From Bacteroidia bacterium (lineage in GTDB: Bacteria; Bacteroidota; Bacteroidia; J057), in NCBI GenBank assembly GCA_033391075.1, contig JAWPMV010000001.1, forward strand, positions 4,526,001-4,590,000: a DNA stretch of 64,000 nucleotides. Direction: 5' to 3'. The notes below the pieces were generated by a model, which was not told where the DNA came from, ran no database searches, and worked only from the letters and a program-made list of their open reading frames with translations. How positions within the stretch are numbered: position 1 is the stretch's first letter; every line of letters begins with the position of its first letter. Positions 1-8,964 of this stretch are shown here, piece by piece. A program made the position numbers and the translations under genes.

Positions 1-161
1 AACCTACCGGTGATATACACATTTCCTAGCTTATCAGTTGTTACAAAACTGGACAGGTCATTATCTTCATCACCAAAAGAGTGAGCCCAAACAAGGTTTT
101 GCCCTGAGGTTTCAAGGATGATAGTGGTGAACAGAATCAAGAAAATGCAGATAGGTCTCAT
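1..161 (-). CDS. SBBP (beta-propeller) repeat protein, N-terminal fragment
   Basis: Reading the minus strand from an ATG at 161-159 gives a signal peptide (MRPICIFLILFTTIILETSG) followed by QNLVWAHSFGDEDND and then a segment ending DKLGNVYITGR, where the window cuts it off. The pattern of a W/FG strand followed by GNVYITG is the first repeat of the SBBP beta-propeller family, common in large secreted Bacteroidota proteins that often carry a C-terminal type IX secretion sorting domain. Only about 53 residues are visible, so length and C-terminal domains are unknown. It is divergent from the Crp-like gene that starts at 336. Confidence 0.6.
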   Translation of the reverse strand, partial: MRPICIFLILFTTIILETSGQNLVWAHSFGDEDNDLSSFVTTDKLGNVYITGR

Positions 162-335
162 GACAGAAGCTTAACGAAGTGTACGCAATATTCTAACGCT
201 AATTCCATACAAGAGGTAATTCCTCAAAATAAAAATTCTGAAAACTGTTCGCCTGATTAAATCGTACAAAGACTGTAAGAAAGACACCTCTCTCCCAACT
301 AATACTATACACCACAAGAACTAATTTTCTATTCA

Positions 336-920
336 ATGGAAAAGGAACTTTTAGCCTTTATGAGCCAGTACGTCGAACTGGATGCTCGTGAAGAGGAAAT
401 CTTTCTCTCAAGTCTCAATTTCCAGCACTTCAAAAAAGGGAGCTTTTTGCTTAAAAAAGGAGAAATAGCCCAGCACTGCTTTTTTGTTGTCAAGGGCTGT
501 GTCAGGAAGTATTACGTCATGGGAGGTGAAGAAAAGACCACCGCCTTTTATACAGAGTACCAACCCATCAATCCCATCAGCCTCATGACCCAGGAACCTT
601 CCTCCTACTATTTGGCTTGTACGGAAGATTGCATTTTGTCTGTGGGAGATCAGGAGAAAACCGACGAACTTTTCCGCGAAGTTCCCAAGTTTGATTTGCT
701 CGCCCGGGAGTTCAGTAGCCAGATGATGGTCGAACAGGAAATCATGTTTGATGATTACCACAACCTCGATCCGGAAATGCGCTATGTAAAACTCATGGAC
801 AAACGGCCGGACCTCCTTCAAAGAGTCCCCCAATACCAGCTTGCCAGCTATTTGGGCATCAAGCCGGAATCCCTAAGTCGTATCAGAAAAAGGATACGTG
901 AAAGAGAGCAAGTGGCATAA
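336..920 (+). CDS. Crp/Fnr family transcriptional regulator
   Basis: A 194-residue protein with the usual two-part Crp/Fnr layout: an N-terminal cyclic-nucleotide-binding-type beta barrel (about residues 15-115, including the GSFLLKKGEIAQHCFFVVKG strand pair) and a C-terminal winged helix-turn-helix (about 145-190, QYQLASYLGIKPESLSRIRK). The Fnr cysteine cluster is absent, so oxygen sensing through Fe-S is unlikely; the effector is unknown. Bacteroidota carry many short Crp-like regulators of this type. It stands alone and is divergent from the SBBP gene. No recognisable Shine-Dalgarno sequence precedes the ATG, which is normal for the phylum. Confidence 0.85.
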   Translation: MEKELLAFMSQYVELDAREEEIFLSSLNFQHFKKGSFLLKKGEIAQHCFFVVKGCVRKYYVMGGEEKTTAFYTEYQPINPISLMTQEPSSYYLACTEDCILSVGDQEKTDELFREVPKFDLLAREFSSQMMVEQEIMFDDYHNLDPEMRYVKLMDKRPDLLQRVPQYQLASYLGIKPESLSRIRKRIREREQVA

Positions 921-924
921 GCAT

Positions 925-1065
925 ACCAATGGTGTTCAACTAAACGTGCGAGGGCCATCAAAATTCGGTGTTCGGGGCCGGACAGAGCCAGGCTTTAGAA
1001 TTTTGACGGTTTTTGCGCCCCTTTTTTCCGTAAAAAAGGGGCAAACCCCTTATGATGTAGACCCT
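925..1065. repeat. Dispersed intergenic repeat with hairpin, copy 1
   Basis: The gap after the Crp-like gene contains ATTTTGACGGTTTTT followed by a hairpin with arms GCCCCTTTTTT and AAAAAAGGGGC. Related sequence lies at 25057-25190 and, inverted, at 35010-35110, each with ATTTTTGAC- or ATTTTGAC-like sequence, an AAAAAAG-containing hairpin and a nearby GCCAGGCTTT/GGCTGGCTTT segment. The copies are diverged and carry no intact ORF. It may also help end transcription of the Crp gene, but there is no clean U-tract. Confidence 0.5.
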
Positions 1066-1196
1066 TAAAAAGAACAAAAACTTAAATCATTTCTTAACTC
1101 AAATCAATGAAATTCATATTTGAGAAAAGTATTTTTGAATTCGTGAGCATTACACATTTGTAATCCTTTCGTCTACTTTACGTCAAACACAGATTC

Positions 1197-1415
1197 ATGA
1201 AGATTCTCATTCTCAAAACAGACCTCCAGGATGACGAGGCCGTGGATCAGGTTCAAGATCTCCTGAATAGTCACCCTGACATTGCAAAATGGACCGTGGA
1301 TACCGAAGACATCGACAAGGTGTTACGTATCGAAGCCAAAGATGAATTATCCTATGATGAGGTAATCGCTATGGTAAATTATCAGAACTTTCATTGTGAA
1401 GAATTGGAGGATTGA
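1197..1415 (+). CDS. Small hypothetical protein with ferredoxin-like (HMA-type) fold
   Basis: A 72-residue acidic protein. The alternation of strand (MKILILKTDL), helix (DEAVDQVQDLLNSHPDI), strand (KWTVDTED) and strand (VLRIEAKDELSYDEVIAMV) resembles the beta-alpha-beta-beta-alpha pattern of heavy-metal-associated domains, but the metal-binding CxxC is missing. Such proteins are widespread in Bacteroidota without assigned function. It has its own intrinsic terminator directly downstream (1464-1489), so it is probably a single-gene transcript. Confidence 0.65.
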   Translation: MKILILKTDLQDDEAVDQVQDLLNSHPDIAKWTVDTEDIDKVLRIEAKDELSYDEVIAMVNYQNFHCEELED

Positions 1416-1463
1416 TTTCCGTCTTCCATTCACGAGAACTTAACTTCCTAAAAATTAACTATG

Positions 1464-1489
1464 CCCCACATTTGTGGGGTTTTCTTTTT
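1464..1489 (+). terminator. Intrinsic terminator after the small HMA-like gene
   Basis: A hairpin with arms CCCCACA and TGTGGGG is followed by TTTTCTTTTT. It lies 49 bases after the stop codon of the 72-residue gene and is a textbook rho-independent terminator. Confidence 0.8.
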
Positions 1490-1555
1490 ACAGCAGGGAA
1501 ATGTAATTGACAAATTGTATTTATCAGCAATTCCTGAATATCTTTAGTCCAACAT

Positions 1556-2065
1556 ATGAAAGTCCTGCATTTATTCTCCTGCCTCGCTCTCCTTTCCCTC
1601 ATAGCATGTGCCAATTCGTCTGATAAAAAGCCAAAACTGGATCGGGAAGCATCTGTTTCAGAGATAAGCAGCAATTCTCCTGATTCTGATCTCGCCCTAG
1701 AAACAGCATTTTTCGACCCCAAACTTCCCTTTACCATATCAGAAATCAGCACTCCTCATGACTATCCCTCTTCCATGGACGATCCTTCCGTTTGCGAGGG
1801 ATGGGAGTTGGATGAAAAAGTAATCAGCCAAATCTTGAAAAGCTCAAGGGTTATAGAGGGTTCTGAATGGCATCACATCTTTGATCACCTGCCTTGCAAT
1901 CATCAGGCGGTGATTGGGCAAGGGAATCAGGAATACAAACTCTCGCTAAATGGAGGTTCCTGGATGAGTATCAGTAATTCGGATAGCAGTATGCTTATGG
2001 GTGTTTTTGATAAGAAATTCGATCAGTATTTTCTTTCTGAGCCTATGCGTGAGGAAGATCAATAA
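1556..2065 (+). CDS. Hypothetical lipoprotein
   Basis: A 169-residue protein beginning with a lipoprotein signal peptide (MKVLHLFSCLALLSLIAC, lipobox LIAC with Cys18) and a Ser/Lys-rich linker. The mature part has two cysteines (SVCEGWEL and LPCNHQ) that could form a disulfide. I recognise no family. The short spacing from the terminator at 1464-1489 suggests its own promoter. It is probably anchored in a membrane facing the periplasm. Confidence 0.7.
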   Translation: MKVLHLFSCLALLSLIACANSSDKKPKLDREASVSEISSNSPDSDLALETAFFDPKLPFTISEISTPHDYPSSMDDPSVCEGWELDEKVISQILKSSRVIEGSEWHHIFDHLPCNHQAVIGQGNQEYKLSLNGGSWMSISNSDSSMLMGVFDKKFDQYFLSEPMREEDQ

Positions 2066-2167
2066 AGAAAACGCTTCACACTTCTTGGGTCCTTTTCTTA
2101 AACGGGTTTATACGCCCAGGCTGTTGAATTGAGTAAATTGATTTCATCCACCCTTTAGCCCCACTAC

Positions 2168-2698
2168 ATGAAAAAAGAAGAAATCATAAAGGTCCTGAAT
2201 GAAAATTACCAGGCATTTATCGACTATGTATCCAGTCTCTCAGAAGAAGACTATGGTTACAGACATGAAGGCAAATGGGATGCAGCTCGTCAATTGAATC
2301 ATATCAATTTAAGTGTAGCCCCTTTGGTCCAGGTTTATGCTTTGCCTCCGGCCATAATTGAGAAGAAGTTTGGACGAGAGGAAAGGACCGCTAGATCTTA
2401 CGAAGATCTACTATCCGCTTATCAGAAGTTACTTGCTGCTGGAGGAAAAGCCCCTGGCCGATTTGTCCCGGGAGAGGAAGAAATACCTCCCAGAAAGGAG
2501 ATGCTGGATCAACTTTCTTCATTAGTTCCTCAGCTTTCTAAACTCATCGAAAAGATGAGCGATGAAGATCTGGATAGTTTGCTTATCCCTCACCCTCTTT
2601 TGAAATTGATTAGCTTACGGGAAATGCTATATAATGCCATCTATCACGTTAGGCATCATCAAAAACAAATAGAAACATATTTAGCTCTAAAAGCTTAA
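2168..2698 (+). CDS. DinB family protein
   Basis: A 176-residue all-helical protein of the DinB/YfiT four-helix-bundle superfamily, which usually binds a metal through three histidines. Candidate ligands are His at about residue 45 (QLNHINLSV) and the C-terminal HVRHHQKQIETYL motif near residues 160-164. DinB-like proteins include thiol transferases and many of unknown activity, so a reaction cannot be assigned. The stop is 6 bases before the start of the DUF5655 gene, so the two are probably cotranscribed. Confidence 0.75.
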   Translation: MKKEEIIKVLNENYQAFIDYVSSLSEEDYGYRHEGKWDAARQLNHINLSVAPLVQVYALPPAIIEKKFGREERTARSYEDLLSAYQKLLAAGGKAPGRFVPGEEEIPPRKEMLDQLSSLVPQLSKLIEKMSDEDLDSLLIPHPLLKLISLREMLYNAIYHVRHHQKQIETYLALKA

Positions 2699-2704
2699 GT
2701 AGCT

Positions 2705-3109
2705 ATGTGGCAGTGTCCAAGATGTAAAAGACAATTCCAGAAAAACAATCAGAGTCATATGTGTACCCTGAAGGATATCGGAGAATTATTCGAGGGTAAG
2801 TCTGATGAGATGGTATTGGCCTATGATGATATTATTCAGGTTATCAGCAGATGGGAACCCTGTAGCATTGGAGCTTCTGTCAATACCATAATCGCAACCA
2901 GTAAAAAAGCCTGGCTCATCATCCGTCCTATGAAAAAAGAGTTGGATGTAAAGTTTTACCATGATGAGGAAATCTCGTCTAAAAAGATCAAAAAGCAGAC
3001 ACTATGGGGGAAAAAATATGCCTACCATATCCGAATCAGTCGGCCGGAAGAATTGGATGAGGAAGTGTTCAGATTACTGAAATTGGGACATGAATATTCC
3101 TTAAGCTAA
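2705..3109 (+). CDS. DUF5655 domain-containing protein with zinc-ribbon N-terminus
   Basis: A 134-residue protein opening with MWQCPRCKRQFQKNNQSHMC, a short CxxC...HxC zinc-knuckle-like motif, followed by an alpha/beta DUF5655-type domain (about residues 25-130, with IRPMKKELDVKFYHDEEI and AYHIRISRPEELDEEV). The family often sits beside DinB-like or other small cytosolic proteins and has no proven function. It starts 6 bases after the DinB-like gene. Confidence 0.7.
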   Translation: MWQCPRCKRQFQKNNQSHMCTLKDIGELFEGKSDEMVLAYDDIIQVISRWEPCSIGASVNTIIATSKKAWLIIRPMKKELDVKFYHDEEISSKKIKKQTLWGKKYAYHIRISRPEELDEEVFRLLKLGHEYSLS

Positions 3110-3258
3110 ATAAAAGATGATTCAAAAAAGGCTTCCTCTTAAGGTCTCTTCGATCAGATTCAGACTAGTGAAAGAGGCAAACATTTATTTTTGAGGAGGA
3201 AGAGGGAAATTGAACTTGTGAGGGGAATCTTCGTTTAAGCTGTAATAAGCAGCAAATC

Positions 3259-4050
3259 ATGCAAATTCTACAAAAAGGAGAATATACGGGCGAAATTGTG
3301 CTGAGTAAGCAAATTGAAGGGAGTACGCTGAGCCATACGCAGTATGCCCAAAATAAAGGTAATCCTGACTGGCATTGTCATGAAAATCTGCATATCTGTT
3401 TCGTCTTTCAGGGAGGGAAATCTGAAACAAAAAAAGCCCAGCAATATACGGAGAAGGATGGAAGCATCTTCTTTTACCATGCAGAAGAAACACATCGATG
3501 GATCTCTCCTAATGCCATCTCTAAAAGCGCCAATATCGAAATCGCTCCTGCCTTTCTTAAAACATATCAATTGTCAGAATCAGGAATCAAAAGAGCCCTC
3601 TATAATAACATAAATGCGAAAGCCCTGATTTTGAAAATGCAGCAGGAATTGCTGGCAGGAGAAAATGAACCCCAAAGCTATTTACTCAGCCTCCTCCTCG
3701 AACTCCTCAGCAGTCAAAAGGAGGAAAGGAATAACAAACCAGAATGGGTCCCAAAATTGAAAGATTTGCTCCATGATAGCTGGAATGAAAAGCTAAGCCT
3801 TTCCGAGATGGCCAGGCTGCTACACCTCCACCCAATCACCATTTCCAAAAACTTTCGGAAGTATTTTCATTGCACCCTGGGAGAGTACCAACGAAAACTC
3901 AAGATTAACCATAGCATCCCTTTGATCAAAAATTCAGAAATGTCCCTTACCGAAATCGCTATGCATTGTGGATTCTCTGACCAAAGCCATTTCATTCGCA
4001 ACTTCAAACATGCGACTGGTTTCCTGCCACGTCACTTCCAGAAATTCTGA
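3259..4050 (+). CDS. AraC family transcriptional regulator
   Basis: A 263-residue regulator. Residues about 30-110 form a cupin-like sensor domain containing DWHCHENLHICFVFQGG. The C-terminal 100 residues carry two helix-turn-helix motifs of the AraC type (LSLSEMARLLHLHPITISKNF and MSLTEIAMHCGFSDQSHFIRNF, ending GFLPRHFQKF). It is followed 75 bases later by the S41 peptidase gene on the same strand, a possible but unproven target. Confidence 0.85.
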   Translation: MQILQKGEYTGEIVLSKQIEGSTLSHTQYAQNKGNPDWHCHENLHICFVFQGGKSETKKAQQYTEKDGSIFFYHAEETHRWISPNAISKSANIEIAPAFLKTYQLSESGIKRALYNNINAKALILKMQQELLAGENEPQSYLLSLLLELLSSQKEERNNKPEWVPKLKDLLHDSWNEKLSLSEMARLLHLHPITISKNFRKYFHCTLGEYQRKLKINHSIPLIKNSEMSLTEIAMHCGFSDQSHFIRNFKHATGFLPRHFQKF

Positions 4051-4125
4051 TACTAGAAAGCTAATTTCATTCTATTTTAAGCGAAGAGGAAGCCCAAACT
4101 TTGTTGTAAATCCGGAACCAACCGG

Positions 4126-5205
4126 ATGCTCAACACCTCTGTTATGCCAATACCTAGAATCCTTTTCGGAAGTCTGTTTCTTTCCTTCCTACTCTGCTTA
4201 CCCTGTCAAGTGTTTGCACAGTCTGAGGATATTTCCCCTGTCAGAAAAGCTGAACTCGATAGCCTTGTTCACAGAATCTCAGCCCTGGCAGAAGAATTCT
4301 ATATCAGCCAGGATACGGGCCAACTCATGGGCGAACTGCTTCAGGAAAAATTAGTTGCGGGAGCTTATGCTGATCTGTCTCATCCTGATAGCCTGGCCCG
4401 TCGATTGACCAGAGACCTTCGATCTGTAAATGGAGACCTCCATATGTATGTCGAAGCCATTCCGCCTGGGGATCGTCAATCCAATGATAGTAGCCATATT
4501 CTGGTAGATCGACGTGGGGCATGGAGCAATTACGGTTTTCAGAAAACAGAGATTCTGGATGGGAATATTGGATATATTAAAGTTAGTCATTTCACTTCCT
4601 GGCGCCATTTTGAGGCCGCTCAGGTAATTATTCAACAAGCCATAAAAAATATCGAGCAAACGGATGCCCTTATAGTAGATCTGCGCGCTAATGGAGGAGG
4701 TTTCGAAGAAATTGTAGCCTATATGATCAGTTACTTTTTTGACGGAGAGGTCATTCACCTATCCGATTACTATTGCCGCCATGACGATAATAGAAGCAGT
4801 ATTTATACTCAAGCTGATGTACCCGGCAAGAAGCTTCCTGATTTGCCATTGTACATTCTGATCGATAAAAAAACAGGTTCAGCTGCAGAGTCTTTTGCCT
4901 ATATGTTGAAGCATTTGGATCGAGCTATGGTGATAGGGGAACGCAGCGCTGGCGCTGGCAATGGAGCCTCTCAGCATCGGGCGGCTGATCGATTCCTATT
5001 GACTGTTGCCTGTCAGCAAAGCATAAATGCCGTTACACAAACAAGCTTTGAAAAGCAGGGAGTAATTCCACATATCGAGACAAGCAGCTCAGAAGCCCGG
5101 AATACCGCCTATAAACTGGCTTTAGAACAACTTAGGGATAAAGAAGGGAATGAGATTCATCCTGTCAACTATGACCGGATTATTGACGGTCTGGAACCAA
5201 AATAG
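4126..5205 (+). CDS. S41 family peptidase (tail-specific protease/tricorn type)
   Basis: A 359-residue secreted or periplasmic protein with a signal peptide ending near VFAQ (about residue 32; an alternative start is Met7). The C-terminal half is the S41 catalytic domain: VDLRANGGGFEEI (strand and glycine loop) and KTGSAAESFAYML, where Ser252 is the predicted nucleophile, followed by GERSAGAGNG. There is no obvious PDZ domain, which matches the short Bacteroidota S41 proteins with an N-terminal helical cap. Substrate unknown. Confidence 0.85.
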   Translation: MLNTSVMPIPRILFGSLFLSFLLCLPCQVFAQSEDISPVRKAELDSLVHRISALAEEFYISQDTGQLMGELLQEKLVAGAYADLSHPDSLARRLTRDLRSVNGDLHMYVEAIPPGDRQSNDSSHILVDRRGAWSNYGFQKTEILDGNIGYIKVSHFTSWRHFEAAQVIIQQAIKNIEQTDALIVDLRANGGGFEEIVAYMISYFFDGEVIHLSDYYCRHDDNRSSIYTQADVPGKKLPDLPLYILIDKKTGSAAESFAYMLKHLDRAMVIGERSAGAGNGASQHRAADRFLLTVACQQSINAVTQTSFEKQGVIPHIETSSSEARNTAYKLALEQLRDKEGNEIHPVNYDRIIDGLEPK

Positions 5206-5242
5206 GCTGGATATAAATCGAGAAATAGTTTCACAAAGTCTT

Positions 5243-5337
5243 TGTCATTGCGGGGGAAGCGAAGTACTCCCCTCAACTCAGAAAACTTATTAGGTTCAAG
5301 GAGATTTTTTTGCTGGACTTTCCGCCTCGCAATGACA
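5243..5337. repeat. Intergenic palindromic repeat (TGTCATTGCG type)
   Basis: The convergent gap between the S41 peptidase and symporter genes is bounded by TGTCATTGCG and its exact reverse complement CGCAATGACA, with the inner parts (GGGGAAGCGAAG and CTTTCCGCC) also roughly complementary. This is the widespread TGTCATTGCGAGG...CCTCGCAATGACA class of bacterial intergenic palindrome. It could also act as a bidirectional termination structure. Confidence 0.65.
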
Positions 5338-5350
5338 GCAAGGCTGATGT

Positions 5351-6832
5351 TTAGATATCCATAATCTTAGACACATCCGGATCAAGTTCCTGGGGTTTAT
5401 CCATCAGAGAAATTGTAAAAAAGAGGAACATGGAAACGAAAAGTGCGAAGGCTCCTACGTCTATTGAGTAGGGCAAAGGAATCTTGAAAATTTTTATGAT
5501 AAAATTGACGCTCAGGCTGGAAATGATGGCAATGTTTGCAGCCTTGGGAGTTGCGCGTTTCCAGTTAAAGCCTATGGCAACTACCGGGACTATCGCTGCT
5601 GCGAAAGTTCCCCAACCAAAAGCTCCCAAAATAGCAACCAAATCTCCCGTATAAAGGGCGAATGCACCCGCCAGAATGGTCAACAGAAAGGTAACCATCC
5701 GCGCCCAGAATAATTCATTGGGAATTCTCTTTCCGATAGCTTTGGGTATATCATGTATGATGGCTGCTGTACCAATATTCAGAAAAGCATCTGCGGTGGA
5801 CATGATAGCTGCGAATAATCCGGCAAATACAACTCCTGCTAAAATGGGGGAAGCATAATGTTGTAGAAATTGAGAAGCCGCTTCATCTGCATTGCCCAAT
5901 TCGGGATGACTTCCATCTAAAACCACTGCACGCATGGCCAGGCCAATACTGATCCAGAGTAAAGCTGAGAACATATAGCCAAAAGCTGAAACAGGCAAAA
6001 TAAAACGGGCATCGGAGATCTTTTTATTCATCATCATCTTGGTGATGACATGAGGCTGCCCCGCTCCTCCCAGTGCAAAGACAAATAACCAGGACAAACA
6101 TCCAATCATCCCCAGGGTTCCCCAGGGACTCATCGCCGCCGGATCATCTTGCTGGATGATCTGGCTGATTTCCCCAAAACCTCCTTCAAAAGCAAAAATA
6201 GCAGCTATGAAAATCAAGATGGATGCCACCACCATGATTCCTCCCTGAATGATATCTGTGTAAACAGAGGCAATGATACCTCCCGTTACGCTGTAAAACA
6301 CAAGTATCGAACAGGAAATCAGCATACAAGCTTCCAGAGAAATTGCATCAACCCAGGGAGTCTCGATCAGAATGTCTCTAAGAACCACAGTCATAGCTTT
6401 GATCTGCGTTGCCAGATAGCCAAGCACTCCGAGTAAGATCGCTATCGAGATCAGGAAGGAAGTGGTATTGCTATTGTAACGAAGCTTGACTACATCCGGA
6501 AGAGAAACAGAGTTTCCCAATTCGGCAAAGAGACGAAGTCTTTTGGCCAATAAGAAAGTCGATAAAGAAAAGCCAATCATGGCACAGACTGCCATCCAGG
6601 CCGAACTCATCCCCATGCGATAGACCAGGCCGGGTCCACCGACAAAGCCAAAACCACTCATGGTGCTGGAAAAAATGGCGAAAGCTGCCACCATAATTCC
6701 CAGGTCCCGCCCCGCCATAAAAAAATCTTTTACACTTGTAGTCTTTCGCAATGCCCATATCCCGATGACGATACAGAGGACCATATATATGCCCAGGGCC
6801 GAAAGAATGATGTGATGCCTGTATTCCTCCAT
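5351..6832 (-). CDS. Sodium:solute symporter (SSS family)
   Basis: A 493-residue integral membrane protein with about 13 hydrophobic segments, the expected size for the SSS family. Typical features are the early TM1 region with SSTMSGFGFVGGPG (unwound sodium/substrate helix), SVTGGIIASVYTDIIQGGIM, and GLFAAIMSTADAFLNIGTAAIIHDI (the conserved SSS signature). It ends a four-gene minus-strand run and starts only 2 bases after the stop of the flavoprotein gene, so its substrate may be the compound handled by that enzyme. The exact solute cannot be read from sequence. Confidence 0.9.
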   Translation of the reverse strand: MEEYRHHIILSALGIYMVLCIVIGIWALRKTTSVKDFFMAGRDLGIMVAAFAIFSSTMSGFGFVGGPGLVYRMGMSSAWMAVCAMIGFSLSTFLLAKRLRLFAELGNSVSLPDVVKLRYNSNTTSFLISIAILLGVLGYLATQIKAMTVVLRDILIETPWVDAISLEACMLISCSILVFYSVTGGIIASVYTDIIQGGIMVVASILIFIAAIFAFEGGFGEISQIIQQDDPAAMSPWGTLGMIGCLSWLFVFALGGAGQPHVITKMMMNKKISDARFILPVSAFGYMFSALLWISIGLAMRAVVLDGSHPELGNADEAASQFLQHYASPILAGVVFAGLFAAIMSTADAFLNIGTAAIIHDIPKAIGKRIPNELFWARMVTFLLTILAGAFALYTGDLVAILGAFGWGTFAAAIVPVVAIGFNWKRATPKAANIAIISSLSVNFIIKIFKIPLPYSIDVGAFALFVSMFLFFTISLMDKPQELDPDVSKIMDI

Positions 6833-6834
6833 GC

Positions 6835-8373
6835 TTAACCTTCAATCTTAAATACTCTGGCGAAGTAGCTTCCCAGTTCTTCGCCTATGCTATCCTTGTC
6901 TCCTTCTAGTTCAATTCCTGCCAGAACTTTTGCCAGGCGTTTCTTATACGCTAATTGCATGGATCGGGCAATCATGATTCTTTGGGCTTGGGGCGATCCT
7001 GCTCCATGCATACTTTCGGTCAAATAGCCTACGGCATTTCGTCCTAGCGTCATATTCTCAATCAAGCGCAGAATCCGCATTCGATCTTCCGTATCTACGT
7101 CTTCTCTTGCCTTCAGGTACTTCCTCAACAACTTGCCGATCTCCGGATGATTGAGGTCTTTTTCACTTGGCATGGTTGCCACCAGGCCACCGGCCAAATC
7201 CTGGGCTAGTCGCCCGATTTCATAGGGCATTTTGGTTACGTGATGTTTGCACACATTGGCGATCATGTCATCGCAGATATAGGCTCCGGATTTGGTTTCG
7301 AAGCCTTGATGAGAAGCCGCTATTCCCGTAGCATAGATGGTTTCATTGAGATGGGTCATCTCTATGAGTTTGTCTTTGATATGGGAGGCTTTGGCAGTTC
7401 CATTATACTCAGCTATGCTGGCAGCCGCGCCAATCAATACATCTCCTACTCCGGATTTACAGACATAGCTCCTGCGATGATAGGAAGTAAATCGCTCGAC
7501 CAGCATACTGGCAAATTCATATTCTCCATCCATAAAAATATACTCATTCGGAATGAAGACATCTTCCAGGATAATCATGGCCTCTTGTCCTCCGTATTTG
7601 GCATTCCCTACATCGAGACTCCCTCCTTCCATTGCTCTCGTATCACAGGACTGACGCCCATAGATATAGGTGATGCCCGGAGCATCTACAGGAATGGCTC
7701 CTATTATCGCAAAATCCTTGTCTTTTTCTCCCAATCGAGTAGTAGGCATGATGAGTAGCCAATGCGAATTGATACAACCCGTTTGGTGTGCCTTTGCTCC
7801 GGTGATATATACCCCCTCTGCGCTTCGTTTTGTAACATGCACATAGAGGTCCTGATCAGCTTGTAAATGCGGTGGCAAGCTTCTATCCCCTTTCACATCC
7901 GTCATCGCACCTCCTATCACATAGTTGTTTTTATGCACATGGGTCAGGAATTTTTTCAAGCGATCATGATAAGGGCTCTGATGTTTTTCATCCATCTCAT
8001 AGGTAACCGAATAGAGAGAATTGAAAGCATCCATGCCTACACAGCGCTGGAAACAGGTCCCCGTGAGTTGGCCCAGTTTTCGCTGCATTTTGTTTTGCAT
8101 GACCAGGTCTTTTTTACTGGTACATACATGGAGAAAGCGACTGATCCTTTCTCCGGTAAAAGGAGAAATTACGGTAGCCAGCTCTGGATTACTGACTCCT
8201 AAATCATAGGTCTTGGCTACGGCATTAATAGAAGGTCGGATCATGGGATGATCTACCGGTTCTTTTACTTTTTCGCCAAAGAGGTAAATCTCCAATCCTC
8301 TTCCCCTTAAACTTTCAATATATTCTGCTCCCGTTCGAATCGGGCTTGCTGCGGTTTGTATCGTATCGCTCAT
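6835..8373 (-). CDS. 4-hydroxyphenylacetate 3-hydroxylase / 4-hydroxybutyryl-CoA dehydratase family flavoprotein
   Basis: A 512-residue protein colinear with 4-hydroxybutyryl-CoA dehydratase (AbfD), a FAD and [4Fe-4S] enzyme in the acyl-CoA dehydrogenase-like fold. The first two cluster ligands are present as Cys107 and Cys111 in GTCFQRC, matching the CxQxC of AbfD, and Glu453 in TESMHGAGSPQAQR matches the catalytic glutamate. The other ligand loop reads HRRSYVCKSG (His299, Tyr303, Cys305), which places the cysteine one residue closer to the histidine than in AbfD as I remember it (His292, Tyr296, Cys299). It may be a true dehydratase/isomerase or a related acyl-CoA or aromatic hydroxylase. 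It sits between a small membrane protein gene and a symporter gene. Confidence 0.8.
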   Translation of the reverse strand: MSDTIQTAASPIRTGAEYIESLRGRGLEIYLFGEKVKEPVDHPMIRPSINAVAKTYDLGVSNPELATVISPFTGERISRFLHVCTSKKDLVMQNKMQRKLGQLTGTCFQRCVGMDAFNSLYSVTYEMDEKHQSPYHDRLKKFLTHVHKNNYVIGGAMTDVKGDRSLPPHLQADQDLYVHVTKRSAEGVYITGAKAHQTGCINSHWLLIMPTTRLGEKDKDFAIIGAIPVDAPGITYIYGRQSCDTRAMEGGSLDVGNAKYGGQEAMIILEDVFIPNEYIFMDGEYEFASMLVERFTSYHRRSYVCKSGVGDVLIGAAASIAEYNGTAKASHIKDKLIEMTHLNETIYATGIAASHQGFETKSGAYICDDMIANVCKHHVTKMPYEIGRLAQDLAGGLVATMPSEKDLNHPEIGKLLRKYLKAREDVDTEDRMRILRLIENMTLGRNAVGYLTESMHGAGSPQAQRIMIARSMQLAYKKRLAKVLAGIELEGDKDSIGEELGSYFARVFKIEG

Positions 8374-8379
8374 AATTTC

Positions 8380-8907
8380 TTATTCAGTCTGATTTCTTTG
8401 GGTTCTATCTCTAATGATTTTCTGAAAAGCTTCTTCTTCTTCCGGAGAAATCACATGCTTTTCAAATCCCCGTACATAGAGGTAGATAAAAACTACCGGA
8501 ACGAACCAGATCCCATACAACATCCAGGCCGTTGGTATGGGTAGCCCTCCCCAAATGGGTGCTTCTACATGATCGTATTGCCAGGAACTGAAGACGAGCC
8601 CACAATACGTTATAAAGTAAATCCCCATACCGATCAGAAGATCACTTCTTTTGAAGCCTCCATCCTTGGCTCTTTTGCTGCCCCAAAAAAGACTTGCTCC
8701 AAAGATGCCAATGATCCCCAGGCCAAAGGCAAATCCCAAATATCGGATAGCTGCTGAACTAGCCTGGCTATTGGAACTGTGAAGCATGGTTTTGAATTCA
8801 GGATGTACCTTTCCTGTGGCTTCTGGAACTCCGGGAGTCAGAGCCAATGCCAGTATTACAAGCAATACCAATGATAGGCTGATGAGATAGGGGTAGTAGT
8901 CTTTCAT
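8380..8907 (-). CDS. Small four-helix membrane protein
   Basis: A 175-residue protein with about four hydrophobic segments (near residues 8-24, 54-74, 91-107 and 125-145) and a charged C-terminal tail rich in Glu and Arg. I do not recognise the family. It lies 6 bases upstream of the dehydratase-family gene and one gene upstream of the symporter in the same direction, so it may be an accessory subunit of that transport/metabolic unit; this is inference from position only. Confidence 0.65.
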   Translation of the reverse strand: MKDYYPYLISLSLVLLVILALALTPGVPEATGKVHPEFKTMLHSSNSQASSAAIRYLGFAFGLGIIGIFGASLFWGSKRAKDGGFKRSDLLIGMGIYFITYCGLVFSSWQYDHVEAPIWGGLPIPTAWMLYGIWFVPVVFIYLYVRGFEKHVISPEEEEAFQKIIRDRTQRNQTE

Positions 8908-8964
8908 ATAGAAATAGATCCAGTCTTCAAATTCGGAAAATTTGGGCAGATTAAGAAGTGGGAG

